From Puniceicoccales bacterium (lineage in GTDB: Bacteria; Verrucomicrobiota; Verrucomicrobiia; Opitutales; LL51): 19,398 bases of DNA. Made by a program: the position numbers and the translations under genes. The DNA lies in assembly GCA_031268545.1 (NCBI GenBank), contig JAIRXD010000052.1, forward strand, positions 1 to 19,398, read 5' to 3'. Below the pieces are notes generated by a model, which worked only from the letters and a program-made list of their open reading frames with translations, ran no database searches and was not told where the DNA came from. Below, one piece after another: positions 7,312-16,558 of this stretch (within the stretch, counting starts at the first letter, position 1; the number at the start of each line of letters is the position of its first letter).

Positions 7312-8781
7312 ATGTCAGAGGAGCTTTTCCATAAAACCGTTTCAGAACTAAGTGAGATGCTGAAGAGTAAAATTATCTCTTCGGAGGAATTAACCAATGC
7401 ATTTATTAATCGCACAAAAACATTGGATGTAAAGATTGGTGCCTTTCTTAGCTATGATGAAGAGAAAACTATAAACCAGGCCAAGGAATCGGATAAAAGA
7501 CGAGCCAGGGGTTTGTCACTCGGGGACTTGGATGGCATAGTTATTGGAGTAAAAGATATAATTGCCGAGGAAGGGCAACCATTGACCTGTGCCAGCCGAA
7601 TTTTGGAATCCTATATCAGTCCCTATGATGCTGGGGTTATAAAAAAACTAAAGAGTTGCGGTGCAGTGCTTTGGGGGAGATTAAATCTGGATGAATTTGC
7701 CATGGGATCGTCCACAGAAAGCTCGGCATTCAAAACCACCCGCAATCCCTGGAATTTGGACTACGTGCCAGGTGGTAGTGGAGGAGGTTCTGCAGCGGCG
7801 GTGTGTTCTAGGGAGGTTCCGGTTGCCCTGGGTTCGGATACCGGTGGTTCCATACGCCAGCCGGCTTCATTATGTGGCATTGTTGGATTAAAGCCAAGCT
7901 ATGGTCTGGTTAGTCGCTACGGCCTGGCTGCATTGGCTAGCTCCACGGATCAGATAGGGCCCACCGGACGAACCATCAAAGATGTGGCCATATTATTGCA
8001 AGCCATAGCTGGTCACGATCCTCGTGATTCTACCAGCTACCAGGCCGATGTACCGGATTACATAGGGGTTTTTAATGGTAAAAATTATCCAAAGGTTATA
8101 GGTTTGCCAAAGGAATATTTTGCCGATGGTATCGATAAAGATGTTAGTAATGCGGTTAATAAGGCTGTGGATTTTTATTCGAAATCGGGTTTTGTGATGA
8201 AAGAAATTTCATTACCTCACAGTGAATATGCCATTCCGGTTTACTATATTATCATGACCGCCGAGGCATCTTCTAATTTGGCTCGATTTGATGGAGTTAG
8301 GTATACTCGGCGCAGTAAGAATACCAACAATGCCATGGATATGTATTTTCGATCCCGAGAGGAAGGTTTTGGTGCCGAAGTTAAACGTAGAATTTTGCTT
8401 GGAACCTATGTTTTAAGCAGTGGGCATCATAATGCTTATTATGTTAAAGCTCAGAAGGTTAGATCAAAAATTCGTGAAGATTTTCTTCGGGCTTTCGAGG
8501 AGGTTGATGTGATCCTATCACCAACTTCTCCAAGTACAGCTTTTCCCATTGGTGAAAAATTGGACGATCCGATTTCGATGTATTTGGCAGATATTTATAC
8601 GGTTTCGTCAAGTTTGGCTGGGCTGCCAGCCATTTCAATTCCCTGTGGGTTTTCGAGCAGTGGGTTGCCCATTGGATTGCAGCTCATCGGCAAGCCATTC
8701 CATGACGCTGATATCATGCTCACCGCCAAGAAGTTCGAAGAGAATCATGATTTCGCCAATAGAATTCCCAATATGGTGTGA
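7312..8781 (+). CDS. gatA: Asp-tRNA(Asn)/Glu-tRNA(Gln) amidotransferase subunit A
   Basis: GatA is the glutaminase subunit of GatCAB, releasing ammonia that GatB uses to amidate the tRNA-bound amino acid. The 489-residue protein is an amidase-signature enzyme with the Ser-cisSer-Lys triad visible: Lys81 in GVKDII, Ser156 in PGGSGGGSAAAV and nucleophile Ser180 in GSDTGGSIRQPA. The spacings (75 and 24 residues) equal those of characterised GatA proteins. The C-terminal GLPAISIPCGFSSSGLPIGLQLIG segment is also typical. The length is normal. Its TGA overlaps the GTG start of mnmA by four bases (GTGA), so the two are probably translated together. Confidence 0.97.
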   Translation: MSEELFHKTVSELSEMLKSKIISSEELTNAFINRTKTLDVKIGAFLSYDEEKTINQAKESDKRRARGLSLGDLDGIVIGVKDIIAEEGQPLTCASRILESYISPYDAGVIKKLKSCGAVLWGRLNLDEFAMGSSTESSAFKTTRNPWNLDYVPGGSGGGSAAAVCSREVPVALGSDTGGSIRQPASLCGIVGLKPSYGLVSRYGLAALASSTDQIGPTGRTIKDVAILLQAIAGHDPRDSTSYQADVPDYIGVFNGKNYPKVIGLPKEYFADGIDKDVSNAVNKAVDFYSKSGFVMKEISLPHSEYAIPVYYIIMTAEASSNLARFDGVRYTRRSKNTNNAMDMYFRSREEGFGAEVKRRILLGTYVLSSGHHNAYYVKAQKVRSKIREDFLRAFEEVDVILSPTSPSTAFPIGEKLDDPISMYLADIYTVSSSLAGLPAISIPCGFSSSGLPIGLQLIGKPFHDADIMLTAKKFEENHDFANRIPNMV

Positions 8782-9869
8782 TTGAGGCTGGATCCGATAG
8801 TATTTTTGTGGCCATGTCCGGTGGCGTAGATAGTTCGGTGGCCGCATTATTGCTAAAAGAACGCCATGAAAATGTTGCCGGTGGTTATATGCGAACCTGG
8901 CATAATGGAGATGCCAATCATCCGATTTCTGGCTGTCCATGGCAACAGGATCTTGAATCAGCCAGCCGGGCAGCGGCAAAGATTGATATAAATTTCGAAG
9001 TCATCAATATGATAGAAAACTATCGCGAGCTTGTGGTTCGTGGTCTTATCGATGGCTATAAAAATTTGCTTACCCCAAATCCTGATGTGATGTGTAATCG
9101 ATTTATAAAATTTGGAGCATTGTATAATTATGTGGTAAAAAAAGGCTTTGGAAAAATCGCCACCGGTCACTATTGCAGGAAATATGCCAATGAAGATGGT
9201 TCCTTTGATCTGAAGGAGGCCATTGATAAAAATAAAGATCAATCATACTTTTTAGCCTATCTTTCCCAGGAGCAGCTGGCCTTTGCCGAGTTTCCTTTGG
9301 GAAGTATAACTAAGCCTGAGGTAAGAAAAATAGCCAGATCTGCCGGCATGGAAAATGCCGAACGCAAAGACAGTCAAGGGATCTGTTTCCTTGGCAATGT
9401 GAAGATTCAGGATTTTTTAGCCCAATATATAGAAGAAAATCCAGGTGATATAGTAGATGATCAGGGCAATATTATTGGTCAACACCTTGGCCTGCATAAC
9501 TTTACCCTAGGACAACGAAAGAGAATCAATGTGCCATCGAATTCAGATTTTAATCACTATGTGGTGATTGGTAAAGATAGGGAACATAACCGATTGATCG
9601 TATCTTTTGAATCTTCAACGGCGATGAATCTATATGGCAAACAATTCAGGGTTCATGATTTGAGTTATACCAATAGAGTGATTGAATCCAGATGCCGAAT
9701 ATTGGCCAAGCCGAGATATAGAGATCAGTCACAGAAAATATATTTTGAAAAGGTTGATATAACTACGGCCATAGTCGAATTCGATGAACCGCAGCGAGCT
9801 TTGGCTCCTGGCCAGGTCATTGCATTTTACGATGGTGAGACTCTGCTTGGCGGAGGTATATATTGTTAA
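8778..9869 (+). CDS. mnmA: tRNA-specific 2-thiouridylase MnmA
   Basis: MnmA adds sulfur to C2 of the wobble uridine (U34) of tRNAs for Lys, Glu and Gln. The 363-residue protein has the PP-loop SGGVDSS (residues 14-20), which binds ATP, the catalytic Cys106 in TPNPDVMCN and the second catalytic Cys203 in DSQGICFLG. The central and C-terminal beta-barrel parts follow (GQHLGLHNFTLGQRKRI; FDEPQRALAPGQVIAFYDGE). The start is GTG at 8778, inside the end of gatA; the frame gives a normal N-terminus of about ten residues before the PP-loop. Placing the U34 thiolase with GatCA and GlyRS groups tRNA maturation and charging functions. No cysteine desulfurase or Tus relay gene is here. Confidence 0.96.
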   Translation: MIEAGSDSIFVAMSGGVDSSVAALLLKERHENVAGGYMRTWHNGDANHPISGCPWQQDLESASRAAAKIDINFEVINMIENYRELVVRGLIDGYKNLLTPNPDVMCNRFIKFGALYNYVVKKGFGKIATGHYCRKYANEDGSFDLKEAIDKNKDQSYFLAYLSQEQLAFAEFPLGSITKPEVRKIARSAGMENAERKDSQGICFLGNVKIQDFLAQYIEENPGDIVDDQGNIIGQHLGLHNFTLGQRKRINVPSNSDFNHYVVIGKDREHNRLIVSFESSTAMNLYGKQFRVHDLSYTNRVIESRCRILAKPRYRDQSQKIYFEKVDITTAIVEFDEPQRALAPGQVIAFYDGETLLGGGIYC

Positions 9870-9919
9870 AATTTATGAGTTGTATTGACCAACCATTGGA
9901 ATTTTATCCTATCATATTT

Positions 9920-11419
9920 ATGAGCGATATTACATATACACCGACGATGGATCAGATAACCGGGCTATGTCGACGCCGTGGCTTTATCTTCCAATCCTCG
10001 GAGATATACGGTGGCCTTGCTGGATTTTTTGACTATGGGCCATTGGGTTCTGAGATGAAAAAAAATATCCGCGATGCCTGGTGGAATGATATGGTACGAA
10101 GAAGGGACAATGTAATTGGCGTGGACTGCTCTATCATCGCGAATCCGTTGGTGTGGAAGGCTTCTGGCCATGTGGATGGATTTTCTGATCCGATGGTTGA
10201 TTGCAAGGAATCCAAGATGAGATATCGGGCCGACCAACTCTATTTTTCAAAAATTTCGGTTGATGGAGAATTGATAGGCTATGTATCTGTATTGGAAGAT
10301 GATAACATGCAATATATCGCTGAAAAGGCCGCCAATGATCTCAAGCGAAAACTCGGTAAAGTAGGCAAATTGGATGAGGTTATCCTGGCCGATTATACCA
10401 AAGCTAGGCCAGATGAGTATGATTTGATACCGTCGCCGGCCACAGACAAGCCCGGTAGTTTGACTCCACCCAGAGCTTTTAATTTGATGTTTACGACTCA
10501 TATTGGTGCCATGACCGATGATTCATCGGTTGCTTACCTTAGACCCGAAACCGCCCAGAATATTTTTATTAATTTTAAAAACATTTTAGACACAAGTCGT
10601 GTAAGGGTACCATTTGGAATTGCCCAGATAGGCAAGGCATTCAGGAATGAGATTACACCTAGAAATTTTATTTTTAGATCTCGTGAATTTGAGCAGATGG
10701 AAGTGGAGTTTTTTATCAATGAAGATTCCTGGGAAACCTGGTATCGTTATTGGGTGGAAGAGCGATTGGCCTGGCATAAAAATATAGGATTAAGGCCCGA
10801 ATTGATCAATTTAGAAGTTCATTCCAAGGAAAAATTGGCCCACTATTCCAAGGCCTGCACCGATATAATCTTTAAATATCCATTTGGGTGGAGCGAGTTG
10901 GAGGGTGTTGCTGCCAGGGGTAATTTCGATTTAACCCAGCACCAAAATGCCAGTGGTAAATCGCTTGAATTTTTCGATGAATCCCAGGGTCGTAGCTATT
11001 TGCCTCATGTTATTGAGCCTTCGGTGGGAGTGGATCGGCTGTTCCTGGCCCTGCTATGCTCTGCCTATGCCGAGGACGAAATCGATGGGGAAAAGCGGAT
11101 GGTTTTGAAACTACATCCTCGGATTGCACCGGTCAAAATGGCCATCCTGCCTCTGGTAAAAAATAAACCAGAACTCGTCGCTGTGGCCAGGAAATTATAC
11201 GACAGATTCAATAAAATTTGCAATGTATTCTACGACGAATCCGGTGCCATAGGCCGCAGGTATCGGCGGATGGATGAAATCGGTACGCCCTATTGTTTGA
11301 CCGTTGATTTTGAGTCTCTTGAGAATGGAACATTTACGCTACGTGATCGGGATTCCACAGCACAGACTAGATTGACCGAAGAGCATGTTTTGGCCCGACT
11401 TATGGAAAATATTTTCTAG
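9920..11419 (+). CDS. glyQS: Glycyl-tRNA synthetase, dimeric (archaeal/eukaryotic) type
   Basis: Class II synthetase that charges tRNA(Gly). From the ATG at 9920 it has 499 residues and starts MSDITYTPTMDQITGLCRRR, as the dimeric alpha2 family does. Visible are FDYGPLGSEMKKNI, the HVDGFSDPMVDC segment, motif 2 in the FRNEITPRNFIFRSREFEQME region, motif 3 EPSVGVDRLFLAL, and a C-terminal anticodon-binding domain (APVKMAILPLVKNK onward; TVDFESLENGTFTLRDRDS). This is not the alpha2beta2 GlyQ/GlyS type common in bacteria. Upstream in-frame starts exist at 9875 (ATG) and 9863 (TTG). The TTG has a textbook GGAGGT five bases before it, but family alignment favours 9920, 50 bases after mnmA. Confidence 0.95.
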   Translation: MSDITYTPTMDQITGLCRRRGFIFQSSEIYGGLAGFFDYGPLGSEMKKNIRDAWWNDMVRRRDNVIGVDCSIIANPLVWKASGHVDGFSDPMVDCKESKMRYRADQLYFSKISVDGELIGYVSVLEDDNMQYIAEKAANDLKRKLGKVGKLDEVILADYTKARPDEYDLIPSPATDKPGSLTPPRAFNLMFTTHIGAMTDDSSVAYLRPETAQNIFINFKNILDTSRVRVPFGIAQIGKAFRNEITPRNFIFRSREFEQMEVEFFINEDSWETWYRYWVEERLAWHKNIGLRPELINLEVHSKEKLAHYSKACTDIIFKYPFGWSELEGVAARGNFDLTQHQNASGKSLEFFDESQGRSYLPHVIEPSVGVDRLFLALLCSAYAEDEIDGEKRMVLKLHPRIAPVKMAILPLVKNKPELVAVARKLYDRFNKICNVFYDESGAIGRRYRRMDEIGTPYCLTVDFESLENGTFTLRDRDSTAQTRLTEEHVLARLMENIF

Positions 11420-11453
11420 GCCAAGGATCCATTAATTTATTGACCTAAAATTT

Positions 11454-11459
11454 TATAAT
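11454..11459 (+). promoter_or_regulatory. -10-like box upstream of kdsD
   Basis: A perfect TATAAT lies 15 bases before the GTG start of kdsD, in the 55-base gap after glyQS. The correctly spaced -35 position (11431-11436, ATTAAT) is poor. A TTGACC at 11440-11445 is only eight bases upstream and too close to act with it. The box supports a separate start of transcription for the kdsD group, but A+T-rich gaps produce such hexamers by chance. Confidence 0.35.
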
Positions 11460-11474
11460 TGAATCATTGGAACT

Positions 11475-12458
11475 GTGGTTGTTGATACAAAAGTATCCAT
11501 TGATTCTGCAATAAGTTTTATCGATCACAGCGTCGGTGCACTGGCGTCGATTAAGAAGAATATTGCCGAACCTCTGGGCAAAGTGTTGCCAATTTTATGC
11601 AATCAGTCGATAAAAGTGATTGTTTGTGGCATGGGGAAATCTGGTTATATTGCTCAAAAAATTTCGGCCACTTTTAATAGTATAGGTGTGCGTTCGGTGT
11701 TCCTTCATCCGGCCGAAGCAGCCCATGGCGATCTTGGAATATATACACCAGGAGATCCATCCATCATGATATCGAAAAGTGGAAGTACCGAGGAGATTTT
11801 GCGACTGCTGCCGGTTTTAAAGCGATTTAAATCGCCGATAATATCCATTGTTGGAGATGCAAATTCACCATTGGCGAAAAGTTCCGATTTTATGTTTGAT
11901 ATAAATGTAAAAATTGAGGGCGATCCTCTTGGGATAATTCCCACCACCAGTGCCATTTTATCGCTGGCTGTAGGAGATGCCATTGCCTGTGGAATAATGA
12001 ACGCTACGGGCTTCTCTAAGAACGATTTTGCCTGTCTTCATCCCGGTGGACAGCTTGGGAGAAATCTATTGCTTTCCGTCGGAGATATTATGCATAGACC
12101 TACTGAGGTGGCGATGGTTAAGAGGGATTCACCGTTGAGAGATATTTTAATTGCGATGACAAAATATCCTCTTGGTGCAGCGGTTGTTACGGACGATAGT
12201 GTTCATATGCTTGGTCTTATAACTGATGGAGACATTCGGAGGGCTCTGCAGAGAAATTTATCTATGGACGAAATCGTTGCAAACGATATAATGACAACTA
12301 TGCCTAGGAGAATTTCTGAAAATGATTGCCTTGGTGAAGCGTTGAGAATTATGGAAAATGGGCCTAGCCAGGTATATATTTTGCCGGTAATTGACAAAAA
12401 TGACGCTAGGTTCGTCGGACTATTAAGGTTACATGACGCATATCAGGGACGTTCATGA
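11475..12458 (+). CDS. kdsD: D-arabinose 5-phosphate isomerase (KdsD/KpsF type)
   Basis: The enzyme interconverts ribulose 5-phosphate and arabinose 5-phosphate, the first step toward Kdo for lipopolysaccharide. The 327-residue protein has an N-terminal SIS sugar-isomerase domain with CGMGKSGYIAQK (51-62), HPAEAAHGDLG (78-88), SKSGSTEE (100-107) and CLHPGGQLGRNL (188-199). Two CBS domains follow (about 205-265 and 270-326; the second ends FVGLLRLHDAYQ). This is the standard layout and length. The start is GTG at 11475; a stop lies just upstream in frame, leaving little room for another start. Its TGA overlaps the next gene's ATG (ATGA). Together with lpxK it shows that the organism makes lipid A and Kdo. 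Confidence 0.93.
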   Translation: MVVDTKVSIDSAISFIDHSVGALASIKKNIAEPLGKVLPILCNQSIKVIVCGMGKSGYIAQKISATFNSIGVRSVFLHPAEAAHGDLGIYTPGDPSIMISKSGSTEEILRLLPVLKRFKSPIISIVGDANSPLAKSSDFMFDINVKIEGDPLGIIPTTSAILSLAVGDAIACGIMNATGFSKNDFACLHPGGQLGRNLLLSVGDIMHRPTEVAMVKRDSPLRDILIAMTKYPLGAAVVTDDSVHMLGLITDGDIRRALQRNLSMDEIVANDIMTTMPRRISENDCLGEALRIMENGPSQVYILPVIDKNDARFVGLLRLHDAYQGRS

Positions 12459-12928
12459 GTAGCATATTTGAGTTGACCGAGAGAATTGCGGCCATAGCAC
12501 AGGACTGTGACGCCAGGCCTGAGTGGGATGATTATTTTATGGCCATGGCCGTTTTGATGTCCTGTCGTTCCATATGTACAAGATTGAAAGTTGGTTGTCT
12601 AATTGTTTCCCGGGGCGAATACAGTAATAGATTAATTGCTGCGGGGTACAATGGTTTTGTGGCCGGAGCACCGCATATATCCAGGGTGCGAGATGACCAT
12701 GAACAGGCCGTGGTCCATGCGGAACAAAACGCTGTGACCGATGCGGCTCGCAGAGGTGTAAGTATCGATGGGGCAATAGCATACGTTTCCCATTTCCCTT
12801 GCATAAACTGTGCTAAGGTAATGGTATCAGCTGGCATAAGAGCTATAAAATATCATTTTGACTATAAAAACGATGAGCTTGTTTTTGAGCTTCTAAATGA
12901 ATGGAAAATTCCTATAAGTAGGCTATGA
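12455..12928 (+). CDS. dCMP deaminase family protein (ComEB-like)
   Basis: A 157-residue zinc-dependent cytidine/deoxycytidylate deaminase-fold protein. The zinc and catalytic residues are His88-Ala89-Glu90 (HAE) and Cys116 and Cys119 in PCINC. The substrate-side segment RLKVGCLIVSRGEYSNRLIAAGYNGF matches dCMP deaminases better than cytidine or tRNA adenosine deaminases. The probable reaction is dCMP to dUMP, feeding thymidylate synthase two genes downstream, and this context strengthens the call. It is joined by four-base ATGA overlaps to both neighbours (kdsD before, yqgE after), so it is part of one translationally coupled set. Confidence 0.88.
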   Translation: MSSIFELTERIAAIAQDCDARPEWDDYFMAMAVLMSCRSICTRLKVGCLIVSRGEYSNRLIAAGYNGFVAGAPHISRVRDDHEQAVVHAEQNAVTDAARRGVSIDGAIAYVSHFPCINCAKVMVSAGIRAIKYHFDYKNDELVFELLNEWKIPISRL

Positions 12929-13473
12929 AGAGCGCGATGGATTTATCGGGACGTCTATTGATTGCAACTACTGCTGTCAAAGATAGGAACTTTTCCAAGA
13001 CCGTATGTCTTGTGGCGAAGTACTCTGATTATGGTACCATTGGAATCATAGTAAATCGCCCTCTGCTTATGACCATTGGAAGGTTTAATAAGAAATTTTC
13101 TCACAGTATTTTAGCTGATAATCCGATCTATTGCGGTGGTCCAGTTAATCCAAACCATATAACTCTGACTGCCTGGATTCCCCATAGTAATGACGTTGGT
13201 TTCGAATTGAGATATAATGTCAACAAGGTCGAAACCGAAGAGATTTCCATTCGCGAGGAAGGAGCCCAGATTCGTGGCTATCTTGGTTGTGCTAGTTGGG
13301 CGCCATATCAACTTCTTATGGAAATACTTAGAGGAGATTGGTTGGTCGCCGACATCGGTTATTTGTTTGACACCAAGGAACGTGGCGAGAAACTATGGGA
13401 AGCCATGGTCGCTAGGATAAATCCTGGAATGTTGTTGTTTCGAGAATTGCCGGACGATCCTTCGCTGAATTAG
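12925..13473 (+). CDS. YqgE/AlgH (UPF0301) family protein
   Basis: A 182-residue protein with the family's start pattern DLSGRLLIATTAVKDRNFSKTVCLVAKYSDYGTIGIIVNRP compressed at the N-terminus, then YCGGPVNPNHITLTAW and a GYLGCASWAPYQLLMEILRGDWLVAD segment, all typical of YqgE/AlgH. The biochemical function of the family is not established; AlgH was named from alginate regulation in Pseudomonas. The ATG at 12925 overlaps the previous stop (ATGA); an ATG four codons later would fit the family start equally well. It lies between the deaminase and thyA genes, eight bases before thyA. Confidence 0.9.
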   Translation: MKSAMDLSGRLLIATTAVKDRNFSKTVCLVAKYSDYGTIGIIVNRPLLMTIGRFNKKFSHSILADNPIYCGGPVNPNHITLTAWIPHSNDVGFELRYNVNKVETEEISIREEGAQIRGYLGCASWAPYQLLMEILRGDWLVADIGYLFDTKERGEKLWEAMVARINPGMLLFRELPDDPSLN

Positions 13474-13481
13474 TCTAGTCT

Positions 13482-14279
13482 ATGAAACAATATTTGGATT
13501 TATTAAAATATGTACTTGATAATGGAGAGCTTAGAAAAGATCGCACCGGAACTGGAACCATCGGTTTATTTGGCGCACAGCTTCGATTTGATCTGAGGGA
13601 TCGATTTCCGTTGGTAACCACAAAGAAGGTTCACTTTAAGTCGGTTGTCCATGAATTATTGTGGTTTTTGAAAGGATCGACCAATATCAAGTATTTGCAG
13701 GATAATGGCGTGAAGATATGGAACGATTGGGCTGATGAGAATGGTGATCTGGGGCCGGTCTATGGCAAACAGTGGCGTCGTTGGGAAACCAAAGACGGTG
13801 GAGAAGTAGATCAAATTGCCCGTATCATCAAGCAAATAAAAGAGGATCCCTTTAGCCGTCGTCACATAGTCAATGCCTGGAATGTGGGGGAATTGGATAA
13901 AATGGCATTGCCTCCCTGCCATTCATTGTTTCAGTTTCATGTATCTGCTTCTGCTGAATTACGTTGTCAATTGTATCAGCGCAGCGCCGATATGTTTCTA
14001 GGTGTACCGTTTAATATTGCATCCTATTCGCTTCTCACATTGATGATTGCTCAGGTTTGTGGCCTAAAAGCTGCCGAATTTGTCCATAGTTTTGGCGATG
14101 TACATATATATACCAATCACATCGATCAGGTGAAGGAGCAGCTGTCTCGGGAGCCGAAAAATCTGCCCAGTGTAATATTGAATAGTGAAGTTAATGATAT
14201 AAATGCTTTTATCTATGAAGATATTAGGTTGTTGGAGTATGATTCGCATGGACCAATAAAGGCTCCAATTGCCGTATGA
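13482..14279 (+). CDS. thyA: Thymidylate synthase ThyA
   Basis: ThyA methylates dUMP to dTMP using methylenetetrahydrofolate. The 265-residue protein matches the short bacterial type in length. It shows [40 protein letters not shown], the catalytic Cys146 in [31 protein letters not shown] for nucleotide binding, and the normal end PIKAPIAV. No dihydrofolate reductase gene follows, although this often accompanies thyA. The last 56 bases overlap, antiparallel, the 3' end of lpxK. Confidence 0.97.
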   Translation: MKQYLDLLKYVLDNGELRKDRTGTGTIGLFGAQLRFDLRDRFPLVTTKKVHFKSVVHELLWFLKGSTNIKYLQDNGVKIWNDWADENGDLGPVYGKQWRRWETKDGGEVDQIARIIKQIKEDPFSRRHIVNAWNVGELDKMALPPCHSLFQFHVSASAELRCQLYQRSADMFLGVPFNIASYSLLTLMIAQVCGLKAAEFVHSFGDVHIYTNHIDQVKEQLSREPKNLPSVILNSEVNDINAFIYEDIRLLEYDSHGPIKAPIAV

Positions 14280-15492
14280 TTTGCGGTTTTGTCTGAAGAA
14301 AAGCTAGTGCCTGTTCCAGTTCCTTATCATCGGAAAGCAATTCTATTTCCACACGAAGATAATATGCCGGCGTAGAAAATCCAAAACCTTCGTCTATCCT
14401 CACCGAATCTTTTTCTGTGGTAATTATAACATCTGCATTAACATAGGCCGCATTTTCATCCATGCGTTCCAATTCACCTATTAGAAATCTGTGATGGTCG
14501 AGAAATCTTCTTTTATAGGCCACATGACCGCCCATGGTTTTTATGAAATTTTCGAAACTATCTGGCATGGCAATGCCGCTGAACACAGCCACGCGCTTAT
14601 CTTTCAGGTAGCTCAGTGGCTTAATGGAGTTATCCTTTAGGCTAACTAGATATTTTGGAACATGTCGACAATAAATTATTTTGGCAATTTTGTTATGTTT
14701 TCTGATCGTCTGTTCTAATTTTATATCTGTTTCGTCATTGGATTTCGTGATAATCACACAGGAGGCTCGATTGATGTGATTTGTCGGTTCTCTAAGTATT
14801 CCACAGGGAAGAAGCTTGCCATTACCGAATGGATTGGTTCGGTCAATCAGCAGCCACTGTATGTTTGTCGATAGCCTGAGATATTGAAAGCCGTCGTCTA
14901 GCAAAAGCACATCGGAGCCAAACATTTTTATGGCATAATTTCCGGCTTTCACTCTGTCTTTATCGACAATTACCGGTACACCTGGAAGATTTCTGGCGAG
15001 CATAAATGCTTCATCGCCGGCTTTTTCTGAGCAGAGCAACAGCGATGTACCGTTGCTAACAACCTTCGGCGGAGGTGGCTGTTTATGAGTCATCCATCTA
15101 AAAAATCTTTTTATCAGTGGATCTTTTTTGCTTTTATAGCCCCGGCTTATGATGGCAACTTTTCGACCATTTTTGAGTAATTTTTTTGCTAGCATTTCCG
15201 TAACCGGTGTTTTCCCGGTGCCGCCAACGGTTAAATTTCCCACAACTATCACTGGGCATCCTAGAGAAAATGATGTCAAAATTTTGTTTTTGTACATAAT
15301 CTTTCTCACTTTTATGATGATGGCGAATAGATAGGACAATGGCCATACCATGAATATAAATAATTTGGATTTGCGATCAGTCCTTCGCCCATAGAGCACA
15401 TCTGACAAAAATGCAGCAAAAGAATCTATTTTCCTATCCACCTGTCTTATTTTTTTTCTGAAAAAATATTTAATTTTTCTTATTTGCCTCAT
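14224..15492 (-). CDS. lpxK: Tetraacyldisaccharide 4'-kinase LpxK with N-terminal extension
   Basis: LpxK phosphorylates the 4' position of the lipid A precursor at the inner membrane to give lipid IVA. Signatures are the P-loop [12 protein letters not shown] (residues 85-96), [31 protein letters not shown] as a broken-up stretch, [11 protein letters not shown], and TTEKDSVR near the C-terminus. A membrane-interacting helix (about 44-63) precedes the P-loop. At 422 residues it is longer than the usual 320-350: the P-loop comes about 38 residues later than in E. coli because of a very basic N-terminal segment. I recall similar extensions and the [10 protein letters not shown] segment in verrucomicrobial LpxK. 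The ATG overlaps the holA stop (ATGA). The C-terminal tail (HANHTPTT) overlaps thyA. Confidence 0.95.
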   Translation of the reverse strand: MRQIRKIKYFFRKKIRQVDRKIDSFAAFLSDVLYGRRTDRKSKLFIFMVWPLSYLFAIIIKVRKIMYKNKILTSFSLGCPVIVVGNLTVGGTGKTPVTEMLAKKLLKNGRKVAIISRGYKSKKDPLIKRFFRWMTHKQPPPPKVVSNGTSLLLCSEKAGDEAFMLARNLPGVPVIVDKDRVKAGNYAIKMFGSDVLLLDDGFQYLRLSTNIQWLLIDRTNPFGNGKLLPCGILREPTNHINRASCVIITKSNDETDIKLEQTIRKHNKIAKIIYCRHVPKYLVSLKDNSIKPLSYLKDKRVAVFSGIAMPDSFENFIKTMGGHVAYKRRFLDHHRFLIGELERMDENAAYVNADVIITTEKDSVRIDEGFGFSTPAYYLRVEIELLSDDKELEQALAFLQTKPQIIRQLEPLLVHANHTPTT

Positions 15493-16556
15493 AGTGTATT
15501 AGCACATTTTTTATATAAATTTGCCATGGTTTCAAACTGGGAATCATGATGCTTTATAAGCAAAAAAAATGTGGTTGAAAATAAAAATTGAAATGTCATT
15601 AATTGCTTAACTGTAAACATATTAGCACATGGTATGATTTTGTTAACATACCATGGGTTCTGCCTGAAAATGCTATAATTGGTTTTGGATTTTTCATCAT
15701 TTTGGCTAGATTTATATTCTTTCCCAAGCCTATTTAATATATCCTGGGTCAGGTTTGTCCGGAGGCCATGGATTTGACGCAGGGCAGAAATTTGCAACAT
15801 CAACCTATTTCTGCTTTGCAATGCAGCGAGCAGCGGTCTGGCTTCGGAGGTTTTGATGAAATATTTACGCAAAGAATCAAGGGCAGCCTGTGGATTTTTT
15901 TGAAAAAATAAATCTATGGTTTCGAAGAAATCGCTGGTCTGTGTTTCTATAATAATGTCATCTATATCTTTGACTAGCACAGTTTTGCGTGGATATATAT
16001 AGGTTATTAGTTTGTCAATTTCGCTGAAAAGTGTCCGTGAGTCGCTGCCTATTTTTGAAATCATTTTTTCCAGAAGGTCTTTGCTAAGCGAAACCCCCTG
16101 GGCCTGGAAATATTTAGATGCATTGGATAGTATGTCATTTAATTTGCTTACATCCAGATATTTATAATCACAGAGCTCGGTCAGTACCTTAACGAATTTG
16201 GATCTTCGGTCTATAGGAGATGCGGATAATATGATATCACAATTGTTGCATCGCCGGATTTCATCTAGTAATGTAGAGATCTTTTCACGAACGGCTTCGG
16301 ATTTGCTTAAACTGTTATCACATAAAAAATTAACACTTCGCAGCCATAGAAGCTTTTCATCGCTGAACATCGGCAATGTTATCATAGAAATACACAGACT
16401 ATCCAACAAAGATATTGCTTCATTAACTGTTGAGCAGTAACAATTAAAAATTTCTACAGATTGTTCATTTTGTATTATTTTTTTGTAAATTTCGTCGGCA
16501 GCCCGATCCACAAGAAAATCGTCATTGCCACAGATAAAATGGCGCTGTTGATCCAT
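15489..16556 (-). CDS. holA: DNA polymerase III delta subunit HolA
   Basis: The delta subunit of the clamp loader opens the beta sliding clamp. The 355-residue protein starts MDQQRHFICGNDDFLVDRAA, the usual opening of HolA, and has an N-terminal AAA-like domain without a functional Walker A. A lid region follows (ISKIGSDSRTLFSEIDKLITYI) and then a helical C-terminal collar domain (FFQKNPQAALDSLRKYF; LLAALQSRNRLMLQISALRQIHG). The length and domain order fit the family. It is two bases after the DUF502 stop and overlaps lpxK by four bases, forming a DUF502-holA-lpxK run. Confidence 0.88.
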   Translation of the reverse strand: MDQQRHFICGNDDFLVDRAADEIYKKIIQNEQSVEIFNCYCSTVNEAISLLDSLCISMITLPMFSDEKLLWLRSVNFLCDNSLSKSEAVREKISTLLDEIRRCNNCDIILSASPIDRRSKFVKVLTELCDYKYLDVSKLNDILSNASKYFQAQGVSLSKDLLEKMISKIGSDSRTLFSEIDKLITYIYPRKTVLVKDIDDIIIETQTSDFFETIDLFFQKNPQAALDSLRKYFIKTSEARPLLAALQSRNRLMLQISALRQIHGLRTNLTQDILNRLGKEYKSSQNDEKSKTNYSIFRQNPWYVNKIIPCANMFTVKQLMTFQFLFSTTFFLLIKHHDSQFETMANLYKKCANTL

Positions 16557-16558
16557 GT

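Noticed and set aside
8635..8979. Minus-strand open frame across the gatA/mnmA junction
   Set aside because: It is antisense to two certain genes and shows no domain; treated as a shadow frame.
11440..11459. TTGACC plus TATAAT as a kdsD promoter
   Set aside because: The two hexamers are only eight bases apart, far short of the 16-18 needed; only the -10-like box is kept, at low confidence.
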